Shown one piece after another: positions 19,582 through 29,737 of a stretch of DNA of 64,000 bases (the stretch's first letter is position 1; each line of letters starts with the position of its first letter). Under the pieces are notes generated by a model. It had not been told where the DNA came from. It was given only the letters and a program-made list of their open reading frames with translations, and made no database searches. The translations under genes and the position numbers were made by a program. The stretch spans positions 186,001 to 250,000 of the forward strand of contig JBAKBP010000784.1 of the NCBI GenBank assembly GCA_037953745.1, in the 5' to 3' direction. The DNA is from Lithodes maja. Lineage: Eukaryota; Arthropoda; Malacostraca; Decapoda; Lithodidae.

Positions 19582-19969
19582 CTGAGATAGTTTATACCCC
19601 TTTGATTCCTAGAGATCCTTCCTAAACTGCACAGAATTCCATACATTAAATTTGTAGTACACATACCTAAGGGAAATATGATCCAATTCTAAATCATTTT
19701 CATAATTACGTCATTGCATTTTATATGGAAAAATTTACACAATTAGCATGCAGGTTGTATCCATTCGGCCCCATGCAGCCTACTGTTTTAAGACGCTTAT
19801 CCCCATCCAGGTGTCGATTTCTTCGTGCCGAGCGATAGCGAGCCAGCATTGTAAGGAGAATTCCGGCTTTGCCGGAGACAATTTTTCTATCGAAAAATAT
19901 ACAAATTTAGCCTGCTGACAAATGAAAACGCTCGTGTGATACCGGCTTAAGTACTGTGTCATGAGAGGG
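19582..19969. other. Stacked MITE fragments
   Basis: A half copy of family A (ACCCCTTTGATTCCTAGAG) is followed by the CGAGCGATAGCGAGCC palindromic repeat. Then comes the right end of a family D element (CTCGTGTGATACCGGC before TTAA at 19947), and then a short family B end before TTAA at 19970. No gene. Confidence 0.5.
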
Positions 19970-19973
19970 TTAA

Positions 19974-20296
19974 GGGGACCAACCTGCTTTTTTTGTTCTT
20001 TCTGGGTAGTAGCCATTCCACCCCATTCAGCCTACTGCTTTAAGACGTTTATCCTCGTCTAGGTGTCGATTTACACCTGGCGAGCGATAGCGAGCCATCA
20101 TATTTAGGATTATGTTTTAGACAGCTGACTTAATTTGTAAATTTTTCAGGCGACGCCGGATTTCTCCATACAATGATGGCTCGCTTTCGCTCGCCAGGAA
20201 AAAAATCGATACCTGAATGGGGAGAAACTTCTTAAAACAGTAGGCTGAATGGGGTCGAATGGATGAAACCCAGAGAAAAAAAGCAGGTGGGTCGGG
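19974..20296. mobile_element. TTAA MITE with ~130-bp inverted arms (family H)
   Basis: TTAA at 19970-19973 and 20297-20300. The long inverted arms share CCACCTGCTTTTTTT-like ends, CCCCATTCAGCCTACTG, GTGTCGATTT and CTGGCGAGCGATAGCGAGCC. Its right terminus is reused as part of the tandem repeat that follows. Another truncated end of this family is at 22632-22680. Confidence 0.8.
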
Positions 20297-21017
20297 TTAA
20301 GGGTTGGAGTGTATACAGTGTTGACTAACTCCTTGAGGGTGATGACGTGTTAAAAAGCAGGTGGGTCGGGTTAAGGGTTGGAGTGTATACAGTGTTGACT
20401 AACTCCTTGAGGGTGATGACGTGTTAAAAAGCAGGGGGGTCGGGTTAAGGGTTGGAGTGTATACAGTGTTGACTAACTCCTTGAGGGTGATGACGTGTTA
20501 AAAAGCAGGTGGGTCGGGTTAAGGGTTGGAGTGTATACAGTGTTGACTAACTCCTTGAGGGTGATGACGTGTTAAAAAGCAGGTGGGTCGGGTTAAGGGT
20601 TGGAGTGTATACAGTATTGACTAACTCCTTGAGGGTGATGACGTGTTAAAAAGCAGGGGGGTCGGGTTAAGGGTTGGAGTGTATACAGTGTTGACTAACT
20701 CCTTGAGGGTGATGATGTGTTAAAAAGCAGGTGGGTCGGGTTAAGGGTTGGAGTGTATACAGTGTTGACTAACTCCTTGAGGGTGATGACGTGTTAAAAA
20801 GCAGGTGGGTCGGGTTAAGGGTTGGAGTGTATACAGTGTTGACTAACTCCTTGAGGGTGATGACGTGTTAAAAAGCAGGTGGGTCGGGTTAAGGGTTGGA
20901 GTGTATACAGTGTTGACTAACTCCTTGAGGGTGATGATGTGTTAAAAAGCAGGTGGGTCGGGTTAAGGGTTGGAGTGTATACAGTGTTGACTAACTCCTT
21001 GAGGGTGATGACGTGTT
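20278..21017. repeat. 74-bp minisatellite, ten units
   Basis: Ten head-to-tail 74-bp units (AAAAAGCAGGTGGGTCGGG to GGGTGATGACGTGTT) are almost identical. Units 3 and 6 have GGGGGG for GGTGGG, units 6 and 9 have GATGATG for GATGACG, and unit 5 has CAGTATTG. The spacing of variants hints at a three-unit duplication step. Each unit begins with the right end of the family H MITE plus its flank, so the array grew from that junction. Confidence 0.95.
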
Positions 21018-21125
21018 CCCACAGTTTAGTATGGCTATTATTACACCATTTGTGTTAGCTTGGGAAGGGTTTGTGGAAGTATGAGGATTAATTAAGACAG
21101 TCTTTACCATTGTCATGCCCACAGA
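21018..21125. mobile_element. Family A MITE half, interrupted by RTE
   Basis: GGCTATTATTACACCATTTG with GGGAAGGGTTTGTGGAAG, then CATGCCCACAGATCC. This is the foldback pattern of family A, cut at about 21126 by an RTE 3' end. Confidence 0.5.
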
Positions 21126-21315
21126 TCCTCTTTCTATCTATCTATCTATCTATATGCTCAGGCCCAATCCCCATTTTTTCTATTTTTATTTTTATTTTAT
21201 TATTATATTTTGTTTCCTTGGAGGTGGCCGACTCAAGACACAGCAAGAACAGGGAAAATACAAAACAAAATATAACAACGAACAAACACAGAGAAAAACA
21301 CAATTTCACACAATT
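21126..21315 (-). mobile_element. RTE-like LINE 3' UTR fragment
   Basis: On the - strand it reads the same 3' UTR as 777-1095 and 23085-23470 (CTTGAGTCGGCC, GATTGGGCCTGAGCATA) and ends in an (ATAG)n tail at 21131-21153. Severely 5' truncated. Confidence 0.7.
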
Positions 21316-21319
21316 TTAA

Positions 21320-21799
21320 CACCTTATTGGCGGGCTAGGCGGTCTAGCGGACCGTAGCGCCCAGCGGGGTGTTTTTACCCTAAATAGGGTTGTTTACGTG
21401 ATCATTTTCGTGCCTAAATAAGACCCAGAGCGTAAAACAAGTATCTATCCCTGAAAGGGCATAAACAGAGCTTTCCAATGACATCCGAACCATCCTTGTA
21501 CGACCGCTGGTTCTCTTGCAACGATCGTGCAACACGAGTGCAAAAACCCTGTAATTAGGTAATTTCCCTACATAATTCCCTGTGTAGCGAGTGAGAGAGG
21601 GGAGGGAAGGGTGGGAGTCACCTCAGTTGGTCTACCGCGGTGGTCGTGAGCGGTCATAGAGTTGCTAGGCTCCTCACACCGCTCAGCTCTCTCTCTCAGC
21701 AACATTACGTGCTGAAAATGGCGCACGACATAAGTTGTGAACCGCCACTTAGTCCAAATTTATTTCACACGACATAAGTTGCGCGCCGCCAATTAAGGG
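21320..21799. mobile_element. TTAA MITE, family G
   Basis: TTAA at 21316-21319 and 21800-21803. Ends CACCTTATTGGCGGG and, inverted, CCCTTAATTGGCGGC. Internal repeats include CACGACATAAGTTG (twice near the right end). GC-rich with no ORF. The left border coincides with an RTE fragment. Confidence 0.65.
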
Positions 21800-21803
21800 T
21801 TAA

Positions 21804-21975
21804 GCTGATAATGATAGCCAAAATAATCTGTCAAAACACCGAATAATCCTCAAGGGGTTAATTGAGACAGTCTTTACTCTTTTCATTCCCACAGATCCTT
21901 CTTAAGCTGTATAAAATCGTCTAATGATAGCCAGAATAAACTGTCAAAACGCGTCAAGATCTTCAGAGGGTTAAA
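21804..21975. mobile_element. Family A MITE, partial copies
   Basis: Contains GATAATGATAGCCAAAATAA and then CCACAGATCCTTCTTAAGC with AAAATCGTCTAATGATAGCC. Ends at TTAA near 21972. Fragments of the palindromic family. Confidence 0.6.
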
Positions 21976-22003
21976 TCCCTATTACTCGTATATTGAAGAT
22001 TAA

Positions 22004-22627
22004 CCCGGGAGCTGCGGGAAGACTCTTAAGAGTTCCCCCGGCGGACTGCGGGAAGACTCTCCTGAGTAAGTAAAACTAAAAATCAACTTTTTACATCAAA
22101 TTTTTTTTTTTTTATTTTTATTTTATTTTATTTTTTTTTTTTTTTGGCCCCTAGGCCATGCAAAATCTCAGTCCTCTACCTCCCCTCCTTCCCCACTTTC
22201 CTCCTATTCCTCAGTTATCACCTATTTTCCCTATTATTCCCTTATTCTGAGGTATATTTTCGTGCTAACATTAGCGAGTTGCAAGCAGGGTGTTGTCATC
22301 ACTGATGGCCATCGAGTGCAAGAGAGAGAGAGAGAGTATCGATCGACTGTGTCGCAGTGGCCTTGGGGAAAATGGGCGGGAAGGTAGCTTGCCTCACCCA
22401 TACATTATACAACTCGCGGGCTATATCTCCGATTTTGACCATCCAAACGCTGTTTTCACTCGTTTTATTGTTGTTTCAGGTTAATACCTTTATAATCAAC
22501 CCATAATAGGCGCATATGGATAATTATTAATGCTATTAATGGTACAATGAATATTTTAGTGACGAAAAACCTCAAATACGTCAGCACAGGGGGAGGTTTT
22601 CATTTACCCCCGTGCGCACTTCAGAGG
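22004..22627 (+). mobile_element. TTAA MITE, family F
   Basis: TTAA at 22000-22003 and 22628-22631. The left end carries two copies of a GCGGGAAGACTCT motif around an internal TTAAGAG. A T-rich block and a conserved body (GATTTTGACCATCCAAACGC and so on) follow. A second copy, inverted, lies at 28614-29678. The 64-codon open frame at 22290 recurs only in part and is not supported as a gene. Confidence 0.75.
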
Positions 22628-22631
22628 TTAA

Positions 22632-22688
22632 GGGGGCCCACCTTGTATTTTTTTTTCTCTCTCTCTCTGGGTTGTATAATATAAGATC
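22632..22688 (+). mobile_element. Family H MITE end, truncated
   Basis: GGGGGCCCACCTTGTATTTT, a (CT)n run and GGGTTGTAT follow TTAA. This matches the left arm at 19974-20010. Cut by the LINE that starts at about 22690. Confidence 0.5.
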
Positions 22689-22689
22689 A

Positions 22690-23011
22690 CTAAAAATTAG
22701 TATAATGAGTTATTGAAATGGAGTAAAAAGAGTTATTATCATAAGGAAATTCAGGAAGCTGGATCAGATGTGAATAAATTATATAAACTTTTTAATAGTC
22801 TCACTGGTACTACAACGAAAAGAAAGCTCCCAGATGGGTTAAGTGATAAAGACCTAGCAGATGCTTTTGGTGAATTTTTTAAGAGTAAGATTGTGAACAT
22901 TATATCTGGTTTTGTAGATATGCCTATTCAGCCCATCACGGATGTTGAAACAGAGGTTAGATTACAGTGTTTTAAGACAGTGCATAAAGATAATCTCATT
23001 CAAATGTTTAA
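22690..23011 (+). pseudogene. L2/CR1-like LINE ORF2, part 1 (before insertion)
   Basis: The reading frame SKKSYYHKEIQEAGSDVNKL through KLPDGLSDKDLADAFGEFF is the linker between endonuclease and RT in L2/CR1-type LINEs. It runs to IQMF at the TTAA site 23008-23011. The frame resumes in phase after the nested element at 24304, so the host LINE was intact here when the MITE entered. The 5' end is truncated at about 22690. Confidence 0.8.
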
Positions 23012-23084
23012 CCCTTTCACGCATTTATGACGCAGAGGTTGCCAGATTAGCAATAAGAAATAGAATGCTCTTACTCTTATAATT

Positions 23085-24136
23085 CTATCTATCTATCTAT
23101 ATGCTCAGGCCCAATCCCCATTTTGGGGGTAGCCGACTCAAGACAGAGCAAGAACAGGGAAAACACAAAAACAACATAAAACAAAAAATAAACACAGATA
23201 AAAAACACAAACTCACACACATCCAGGTCACCCAGGAGAAGACCCAGAGACCAGGGTTACCAAGGTCGCTCCAGCACTCCCCCGGCCCCTGACCACCCGG
23301 AGAGGTTCCGATCTCGGCAGGCAGACATGCAGCGGAGCCAAAGCCACAAGCCCTCCCACCACACTTCCAGGCACACCCTTCATATTAATCGTCTCCCCGG
23401 GCCAGGCGCCTGATGGACTATTATCTAGCCCAACTTGCGCCCGACCCCTTACTCCAAATAACCACGTGTTCACTCAACTATTCACAAGCATTCTCCATTC
23501 ACTCCTGTCCACCACCACTTCCCCTGCCTGATCTATAGTCATTCCTCTATCATCCAAAGCCTTTCTTACACAGTCTCTCCATCTCAATGGGGGTCTTCCT
23601 GCCCTTCTATCTCCCTGTGTACCTGACTCACATATTCTCTTTGTAAGCCTTTCATCTCCCATTCGTTCAACATGACCATACCAGCTCAGCACCCTTCTGT
23701 CCACTCTGGCTGACAAATGTTCCTGCTGCCCCACTCTCCTACGTATCTCTTCATTCCTCAATCTGTCTCTACGAGTAACTCCACACATACTCCTCAAGCA
23801 GCTCATCTCCATCACATCCAGCCCTCTTTTCTCCTTTTTCTTCAGAGCCCATGTCTCAGCCCCATACATCACTGTTGGCACAACAATTCCTTGATACAGT
23901 GCACTTTTTACTTTCACTCCGAGATTTCTCGTCTTCCACATACTTCAAATTGCTCCGAAAACCTTCCTTCCTTCACACACTCTCTGTTTTACCTCCACTT
24001 CCATACCTCCACTCCTGCTTATTGTTCCTCATAGATATTTAAAACACTCTACTTGTTCCAATAGTTCCCCATCCAGCCTCACATCTAGATTCACCCTATG
24101 CTCTCCCCTATTACACACCATTACTTTACTTTTATA
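23085..24136 (-). mobile_element. RTE-like LINE, 5'-truncated, 9-bp TSD
   Basis: On the - strand it encodes the C-terminal part of an RTE ORF2, then a 3' UTR, then an (ATAG)n tail at 23085-23100. CTTATAATT is duplicated at 23076-23084 and 24137-24145. It inserted into the family B MITE. The 3' UTR is the reference for shorter copies at 0.8, 1.4, 21.1, 43.1 and 47.1 kb. Confidence 0.9.
23474..23941 (-). CDS. RTE LINE ORF2 C-terminal region
   Basis: An open frame of 155 codons contains VPTVMYGAETWALK, MCGVTRRDRLRNEEIRRRVG and VLSWYGHVERMGDERLTKRI, then GRPPLRWRDCV and the C-terminus. These match the conserved C-terminal domain downstream of the RT palm in RTE-type LINEs. The palm and endonuclease are absent because the copy is 5' truncated. 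The upstream side of the frame, to 24136, is shifted and degraded. It cannot mobilise itself. Confidence 0.85.
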   Translation of the reverse strand: MWKTRNLGVKVKSALYQGIVVPTVMYGAETWALKKKEKRGLDVMEMSCLRSMCGVTRRDRLRNEEIRRRVGQQEHLSARVDRRVLSWYGHVERMGDERLTKRICESGTQGDRRAGRPPLRWRDCVRKALDDRGMTIDQAGEVVVDRSEWRMLVNS

Positions 24137-24303
24137 CTTATAATTACCTCTCCGAAATTAGTTTTCTGCCCACAGCTAACTCAAAGACAACTGCAGAGGT
24201 TGAAGTAACTAAACTAAAGGTTTCTAAATACCCCTGATGGTAACAAAGGCTTTAAAGTATCCCCAATAGGCTCAAAATCGCGTCATATGTCGGAGAGGGT
24301 TAA

Positions 24304-25138
24304 TAGAGCCAAGAAAACACATTGTGCCAGAGATCCAATGCCTATCTCAGAGGTGATGGATGCGGAAAACTTTTCTAATTTTGTAGACATCATATTGATG
24401 ATTGTAAATGTTAGTGTCTCCTCATGTAAGTTTCCTGACTCTGAAAAGCGGGCCATTATAAAATCTGTTTTGAAAGGGAAACTTGATCATCAAAATCTAA
24501 GCTCTTTTAGACCTGTCTCAAATCTGCCTTTTCTGTCCAAGGTATTGGAATATGTAGTAATTGATCAATTGATGGATCATCTTGAGAAGGTCCATGTCCT
24601 GCCTGACAATCAATCTGCTTACAGACAGTTATTTTCCACGGAAACTACAGTATGTTCTGTAGTTAGTTATCTATTGGAAATGATGGAGAGTGGTAAATGT
24701 GGTGTTTTGGTGCTGCTAGATTTGAGTGCAGCATTTGACACTGTTGTCCATAGATTGCTTCTGAACGACTTGAGAAAAATTGGAATTGAAGGAGACGCAT
24801 TACGATATCTTGAAAGCTATTTACAGAATAGAAGTTATTGTGTACAGATTGGAAATTGTTTTTCTTCTTATGAGGCTCTGATGAGGGGTGTCCGACAGGG
24901 AAGTGTGTTGGGTCCAATTTTGTTCTTGGTTTACACAGCTGGCCTATCTAGGGTGTTGTTGCGACAGGGAGTGAAATTCAAGTTATTTGCTGATGACACT
25001 CAGTTTTATTTTTCTATAACTGACATTGATAGTACCTTTGAAAAGATAAACAACGTTCTTCAAAGTGTCAAGGATTGGATGGATTGTAAACACTTAAAGC
25101 TAAATGAAAATAAAACTGAATATAAATTATGCTTGTAG
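24304..25138 (+). pseudogene. L2/CR1-like LINE reverse transcriptase
   Basis: Continues the frame from 23011 as NRAKKTHCARDPMPISEV. RT motifs in order: FRPVSNLPFLSK, VLLDLSAAFDTVVH, GVRQGSVLGPILFLV and the active site LFADDTQFYF. It ends with LNENKTEY, then a TAG after a frameshift; the next segment is in another frame from 25129. The RT signature suggests the L2/CR1 group. Dead copy. Confidence 0.88.
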
Positions 25139-25843
25139 GAAAAAATAATTGTCTAAGAAATTTTGGTGCTGTAGATATGTTTATAGATGGTAATCGAATT
25201 CAAATAGCTCAAAGTGTTCGTGACTTAGGGGTGTTGCTTGATTGCAATTTGACCCTTAACTGTCAGATAAATAATATTGTTAAGATCACCGGATACCATC
25301 TTAGAAATATTGCCTTTGTTAAGAAGTATCTGGATGAAGACTGTTAAGAAACTAGTTATAAATAGTGTGGTCTCAAGAGTGGATTCTTGCAACTCAATCT
25401 ACTGAGCTGCCAAAGTTCCAGCTGAAGAAGTTACAGATGATTTTGAATAGGGCTGCAAGACTTATTAGATGAGTTTCACGTCGAAAACGAATCACTCCTG
25501 TTTTGATTGAGCTCCACTGGTTACCTGTAAAAGCCAGAATCATATTTAAGTTGTGTGTATTGACTCATCAAGCACTGAATACTGGCTGCCCACCGTATTT
25601 GAGAGAACTGTTACAAGTGATGCAGCCGTTGGAGGGCGTTAATACACGGAGGGCCACGGATGGAATAACGCTGTTTGAACCGAGATGTTCTTCGAATGTT
25701 GGTTTTCGTGCCTTTAAATCCGCCGCCCCGAGATTGTACAACAGCCTTCCGCCAGACATCAGGAGGACTGAGATTATCAAGAATTTCAAAACAAAGTTGA
25801 AGACTTATCTGTTCTCCAAGTGCTTCGATTTAGAGGACATGAT
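25129..25843 (+). pseudogene. L2/CR1-like LINE ORF2 C-terminal region
   Basis: Fragments in changing frames: SVRDLGVLLDCNLTL (25129-25347), a degraded link, then IELHWLPVKARIIFKLCVLT and APRLYNSLPPDIRR to YLFSKCFD (25503-25830). This is the thumb and C-terminus typical of L2/CR1 LINEs. It ends at an (AAT)n run at 25844. Several stop codons (25345, 25400-25470) confirm decay. Confidence 0.82.
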
Positions 25844-26232
25844 AATAATAATAATAATAATAATAATATTAATAATAATATTTATTCAGTTAGCAATTTA
25901 CAGAGTTGGTACCACATAGTATGTTACAAATATGACATGTACCAGCTTTGCATAATTCCAACTAAGGATAGCCCAATAAGGCCGTTAGGCGTATTTCCAT
26001 TGGGGTCCTTGTGGGATTAGGTTAGCTGGGGAAAAGGGGAGGATAAAAGAAATAGATAGAGACCTTCATGTACTCTCTCTCTACCAAACTTCCTCCATTC
26101 ATTCCTGTCATTTGCTAATTCTTTTGCTTCATCTATTCCCTTTTCCACAAGAATTAACCTACCTAAGAATTCAGCTTCTATACTCTGTTCAGGGTATGCC
26201 AGAAATCGTGAACCCTCACCTCTGTAACTCAA
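25844..26232 (-). mobile_element. Second LINE 3' end, tail to tail
   Basis: Read on the - strand it runs from an open frame with IDEAKELANDRNEWRKFG to a 3' UTR containing CCCCAATGGAAATACGCC and TTGGGCTATCCTTAG, and ends in (ATT)n at 25844-25880. The 3' UTR is shared with the SINE at 1558-1800, suggesting that this LINE family mobilises that SINE. Family not determined. Confidence 0.6.
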
Positions 26233-26234
26233 AA

Positions 26235-27520
26235 AAGGCTAAAACAAATAGGCCGTGATTTTCCATGCCTATTCCCTGACTGACCCTTCCCAAATGGTAG
26301 ACATATGAGCTTGATTACGCTAGTGGTTTGTGAGTTATAGAGGTTCATGTTCAAGAGTTTTAGCCTACTTATTTGGAACAGGGTATAGCAAGGTTGTCAA
26401 TATGTAGGCTATAGATTAAAAGACTGGTAAATTATATCTATTATAGGCTATATATTACGTGGAAATCATGACCCGTTAAGAATATAAAAATACAAATAAT
26501 AATAAATAAATAAATAAACAAATAAAAACATAGAGCAAATGGGCTCTTTTCTCTGGTTGATCCTTCCCAGATGGTAGAAATGTGATATATATAATTATGG
26601 TAGTAGATTTTGAGCTAAATGATGTTAAGAGGTTATAATTTTCGCCTAATAATTATAATGAATAGACTATAGCCATAATCGGTGACTGGCTATAGCAATA
26701 TAGATATACAAAACCAAGAAAACAACCCGATATGATGTCTCTTTTACTCTATTGATTCTCTCTAAAATCCTGCACGTCATTCTGATCGAAAACATTCACA
26801 TATGGGTTCTCTAAATTAAAAAAAACAAAAAATTCATAAAATATCTCGGTTACCGCTAAAACTTCTTTTTCTTACACTAACGAAAATCAAAATCTACACT
26901 GGTTCAGTGGTTTATACTAATATTATAATTATTAGTTTAACTGCCATTGCTTCTTTTATAACTAATTACAATTGCAATTATAAAAATATATATATACTGT
27001 ATAGCCTAAATAGTGTTATTCGGTATGTAATAGTATTCGCCACATTTATTATACACTAGGCTAAATTTACACAATAGTCTATAATAGATACCTATTAATA
27101 CTCAATTGTGAGTGGCAATACTACGCAATGCAATAGAAACCTAATCAATAGTTTCAAAGCCAAGCATTATGTAGTTGAAACGAAACTGTACAGCGCCGAA
27201 GTCTCAACATTTTACAGGGCTCTTCCTGCCTCAGCAGTGTTGCCAATTTAGCTATTGAATATTTTACCTCAATCTAGCAGCATTATTTTAGCATACATCA
27301 ACAATTATTTGAGACAAATAGTGCATTTTATTCCATATTCTAAATATTTTAGCCTTTTTATCAATCAATAGTCCAATTTGTTATACTAGCTAGCGAAATT
27401 CTATCGATATCTTAGAGCTAATCTAGCAGAATTATATATTTTGATTTGGTAACACTGCAGAACAGGTGGAGCAGACCCCTTGAAAAGTCGAGATCATTAA
27501 ACACTGTTCAAACTCGCGTT
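26235..27520. other. AT-rich non-coding DNA
   Basis: No supported ORF. Two loosely related segments (26235-26400 and 26530-26700) share CTGACCCTTCCCAAATGGTAGA-like words (split with mismatches) and appear to be diverged duplicates. The last 300 bp lead into the orphan ORF and may hold its promoter; an arthropod-type initiator-like CCTCAGTGAG occurs at about 27524. Confidence 0.35.
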
Positions 27521-27749
27521 GCAGCCTCAGTGAGTTAACATCTTGATAAAGTTGTCTCCTGCGCCTTAAATTGGGTATAGGCCAAAGTTATTTATAAGTA
27601 ATATAATTAAGTTAAGGGTGATAAATAGAAGTTAATTAATTACAATAGGTTAACCATCAGTGATAATCTGCCATTTGTAAATTGTAATATAGGCCTAGCC
27701 TAGCCTAGACTTTTTCGGGTAATTGTCCCTTCACATAAGAAGAAACAAT

Positions 27750-28343
27750 ATGTCTTATAGTGACGCCTACATCAAGAGGGTGTTGACCATCAACCCTGAG
27801 GTGGGTACTGCCCCTAAGAAAATTACTTTCCAAAATTCAGGCACGGAAGGTCCTCCCCGTAAGATGGTGAAGCGTGCTCCAAGCCCAAACACTGGACGTA
27901 CCCAGCCACGCCAGCCTATGACAGTCTCTCCAAAATGGTCCAGCATTTATAAGCCATTTGTTTGGCTTGAAGTAGGGGCCGCTGTGGCTTTCCAGCCAGT
28001 GATCATAAATAAGCCTGTGACCGTTCCACCACTAATTTCCAACTGTCCAACCCAGCTAGTGGTCGTGAATAAACCTGTGACAGGGACAGTCGCTCCAAAA
28101 GTGTCCAATGGTCCAAGCCAGCCAGTTGTTGCCAAGAAGACTGCGACGACTGTTCCTGCCCGTCGACCACATCCTATGCCTTATACTCCGGAGCACATTG
28201 TAAAGGTTCTGGATGGGTACACACAGCGAGCGCGTGCTAGCAATGAGAGGGTAACGCGTTGGATTGGTCTGCCTCACGGACCCGTTCAAGCCGAGCATAG
28301 CTACGACTGGCTCATGGAGCAACTTGACCGTCCGTACCGCTAG
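27750..28343 (+). CDS. Orphan 197-residue ORF, unknown function
   Basis: Start is the ATG at 27750 (MSYSDAYIKRVL). The product is basic and Pro/Val/Thr-rich. Its middle (about residues 80-135) has three imperfect repeats, QPVIINKPVTVPP, QLVVVNKPVTG and QPVVAKKTATTVP, each followed by an SNxPxQ-like element. The C-terminus carries an ordered-looking segment, YTPEHIVKVLDGYTQRARAS then WIGLPHGP and YDWLMEQLDRPYR. No signal peptide or membrane segment is evident. There is no overlapping repeat and the frame has no internal stop. I do not recognise the family. It could be a single-exon lineage-specific gene or a fragment of an element. Confidence 0.5.
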   Translation: MSYSDAYIKRVLTINPEVGTAPKKITFQNSGTEGPPRKMVKRAPSPNTGRTQPRQPMTVSPKWSSIYKPFVWLEVGAAVAFQPVIINKPVTVPPLISNCPTQLVVVNKPVTGTVAPKVSNGPSQPVVAKKTATTVPARRPHPMPYTPEHIVKVLDGYTQRARASNERVTRWIGLPHGPVQAEHSYDWLMEQLDRPYR

Positions 28344-28613
28344 CCTGCTAGGCTATCTTGAACCCCGGTTACCCCGCACACCATGCTGCTCAAAAACATC
28401 CGGGATGGATGTAGTTACCGGGTGTACCACTACCGACAATGTCACTCTAGGCTTATTGATTTGTTTTTAGTTTGTCCTGAAAGGTCTTTCATCTTGTCTT
28501 TTTTCTTAAGTTTGTTGTTTTGATATAATTACTATATGGAAGCAACGAATATGAATCATGATCCAACAGGATTCAAAAGACAATATGCAAGTTCTTATAG
28601 GACATTAGGCTAA
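28344..28613. other. 3' flank of the orphan ORF
   Basis: T-rich, without a clear AATAAA close to the stop codon. No repeat recognised until the family F MITE. Confidence 0.3.
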
Positions 28614-29678
28614 CCTAAGAAGTGCGCATGGGGGGTATGAGACACCACACTCCTGTGCTGACGTATTTGAGCTGTTCCCATCACTAACATCGTTATTTTA
28701 CCATAAATAGCATTAGTACTTATCCATATGCGCCTATTATAGGTTGATTATAAAGGTATTAACCTGTTACAACAATAAAAACAAGTGGAAACAGTGTTTG
28801 GATGGTCAAAATCGGCGATACAGGCCGGGAGTTCCATAATGTATGGCTGAGGCACCTCCCTGCCCTCCACCCCTCCCCTTGTCTGGAGAGACACTGTTCC
28901 GCAATAGTCTCTCTCTCGCTCTTTCCCACGCTTGGTAACAGTGATGACAATGCCCTGCTACCAACTCGCTAATTAATGTTAGCACGAAAATAGACCACAG
29001 AATAAGGGAATAACAGGGAAAATAGGTGATAACTGAAGGAGGGGAGGTGGAGGAGTGATATTTGGCAATATAATAAAAAAAAAAAAAAAAAAATTGGGGG
29101 TGTTTTAAATGGATTTTTGTTTTTCCCTTACTCTTAACCCTCCTGGCCCGGGCTAGCTCTCCTAATGACAGTGCGGCGTACCCGGGCGATCTGGCCGAAA
29201 AACGTCTAGGCCTAGGCTACCGTATTTTGGTTAATTTTAACTGCTAGAAATTTCCCATGCATCTATAAATGTAGTGCGGTTTCCAATCTGTAGACTGGCG
29301 TTGAGTAGAGCTCTCTAAGTCAACTGGTTCAGTTGTGATGACGATTTTAGTGGAGAGCATTTTCAGGCGATGTTAGCAATATGATGATCTTTTCACTACT
29401 GAAACAACGACATACAGACATACAATAACAAAAGAGTCTTCTACTTCTTGTTTTCGGAGGTGCGGTGATGCAACGATCGGCTTTGTTTACATGCGTCGGA
29501 CGCACGGCGTTCAGACCAAGCTGAATAGGCTTGAAAGCTTACTATCTCCTGAAAGGACACCCGGGCACCTGCCCTTATTTCGTGGTGTCATATTAAAATG
29601 ACACCCGGGCCAGAAGGGTTAAGAGTCTTCCCGCAGTCCGCCGGGGGTACTCTTAAGAGTCTCCCCGCAGTTCCCGGG
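28614..29678 (-). mobile_element. TTAA MITE, family F, carrying family C MITE
   Basis: Inverted copy of the 22004-22627 element. Shared body words include GGATGGTCAAAATCGGCGAT and AGTTCCCGGGTTAA at the end. TTAA lies at 29679-29682 and a diverged CTAA near 28610. It is interrupted at its internal TTAA by the family C MITE at 29138-29618. Confidence 0.75.
29138..29618. mobile_element. piggyBac-type MITE, family C
   Basis: TTAA at 29134-29137 and 29619-29622. Termini CCCTCCTGGCCCGGG and, inverted, CCCTTCTGGCCCGGGTGTCA. The right terminus matches the end of the transposase-bearing element at 61340 (GACACCCGGGCTGGAAGGG). Internal TGGCGTTGAGTAGAGCTC also occurs beside that element at 57252. It is probably a non-autonomous derivative. 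Confidence 0.85.
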
Positions 29679-29737
29679 TTAATCATCACAAACAGAAGTG
29701 GACCAAATGGATAGATGAGCTAGGCTAGGCGGTACCT

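Larger units (their letters stand above)
23012..24299 (-). mobile_element. TTAA MITE, family B, split by an RTE LINE
   Basis: TTAA duplicated at 23008-23011 and 24300-24303. The left part is 23012-23084 and the right part 24137-24299; together they match the 227-bp copy at 19136-19362. It interrupts the L2-like LINE, and one TTAA restores the host frame exactly. Confidence 0.9.

Noticed and set aside
20278..21017. CRISPR array
   Set aside because: Units are contiguous 74-bp repeats without unique spacers, in a eukaryotic repeat context.
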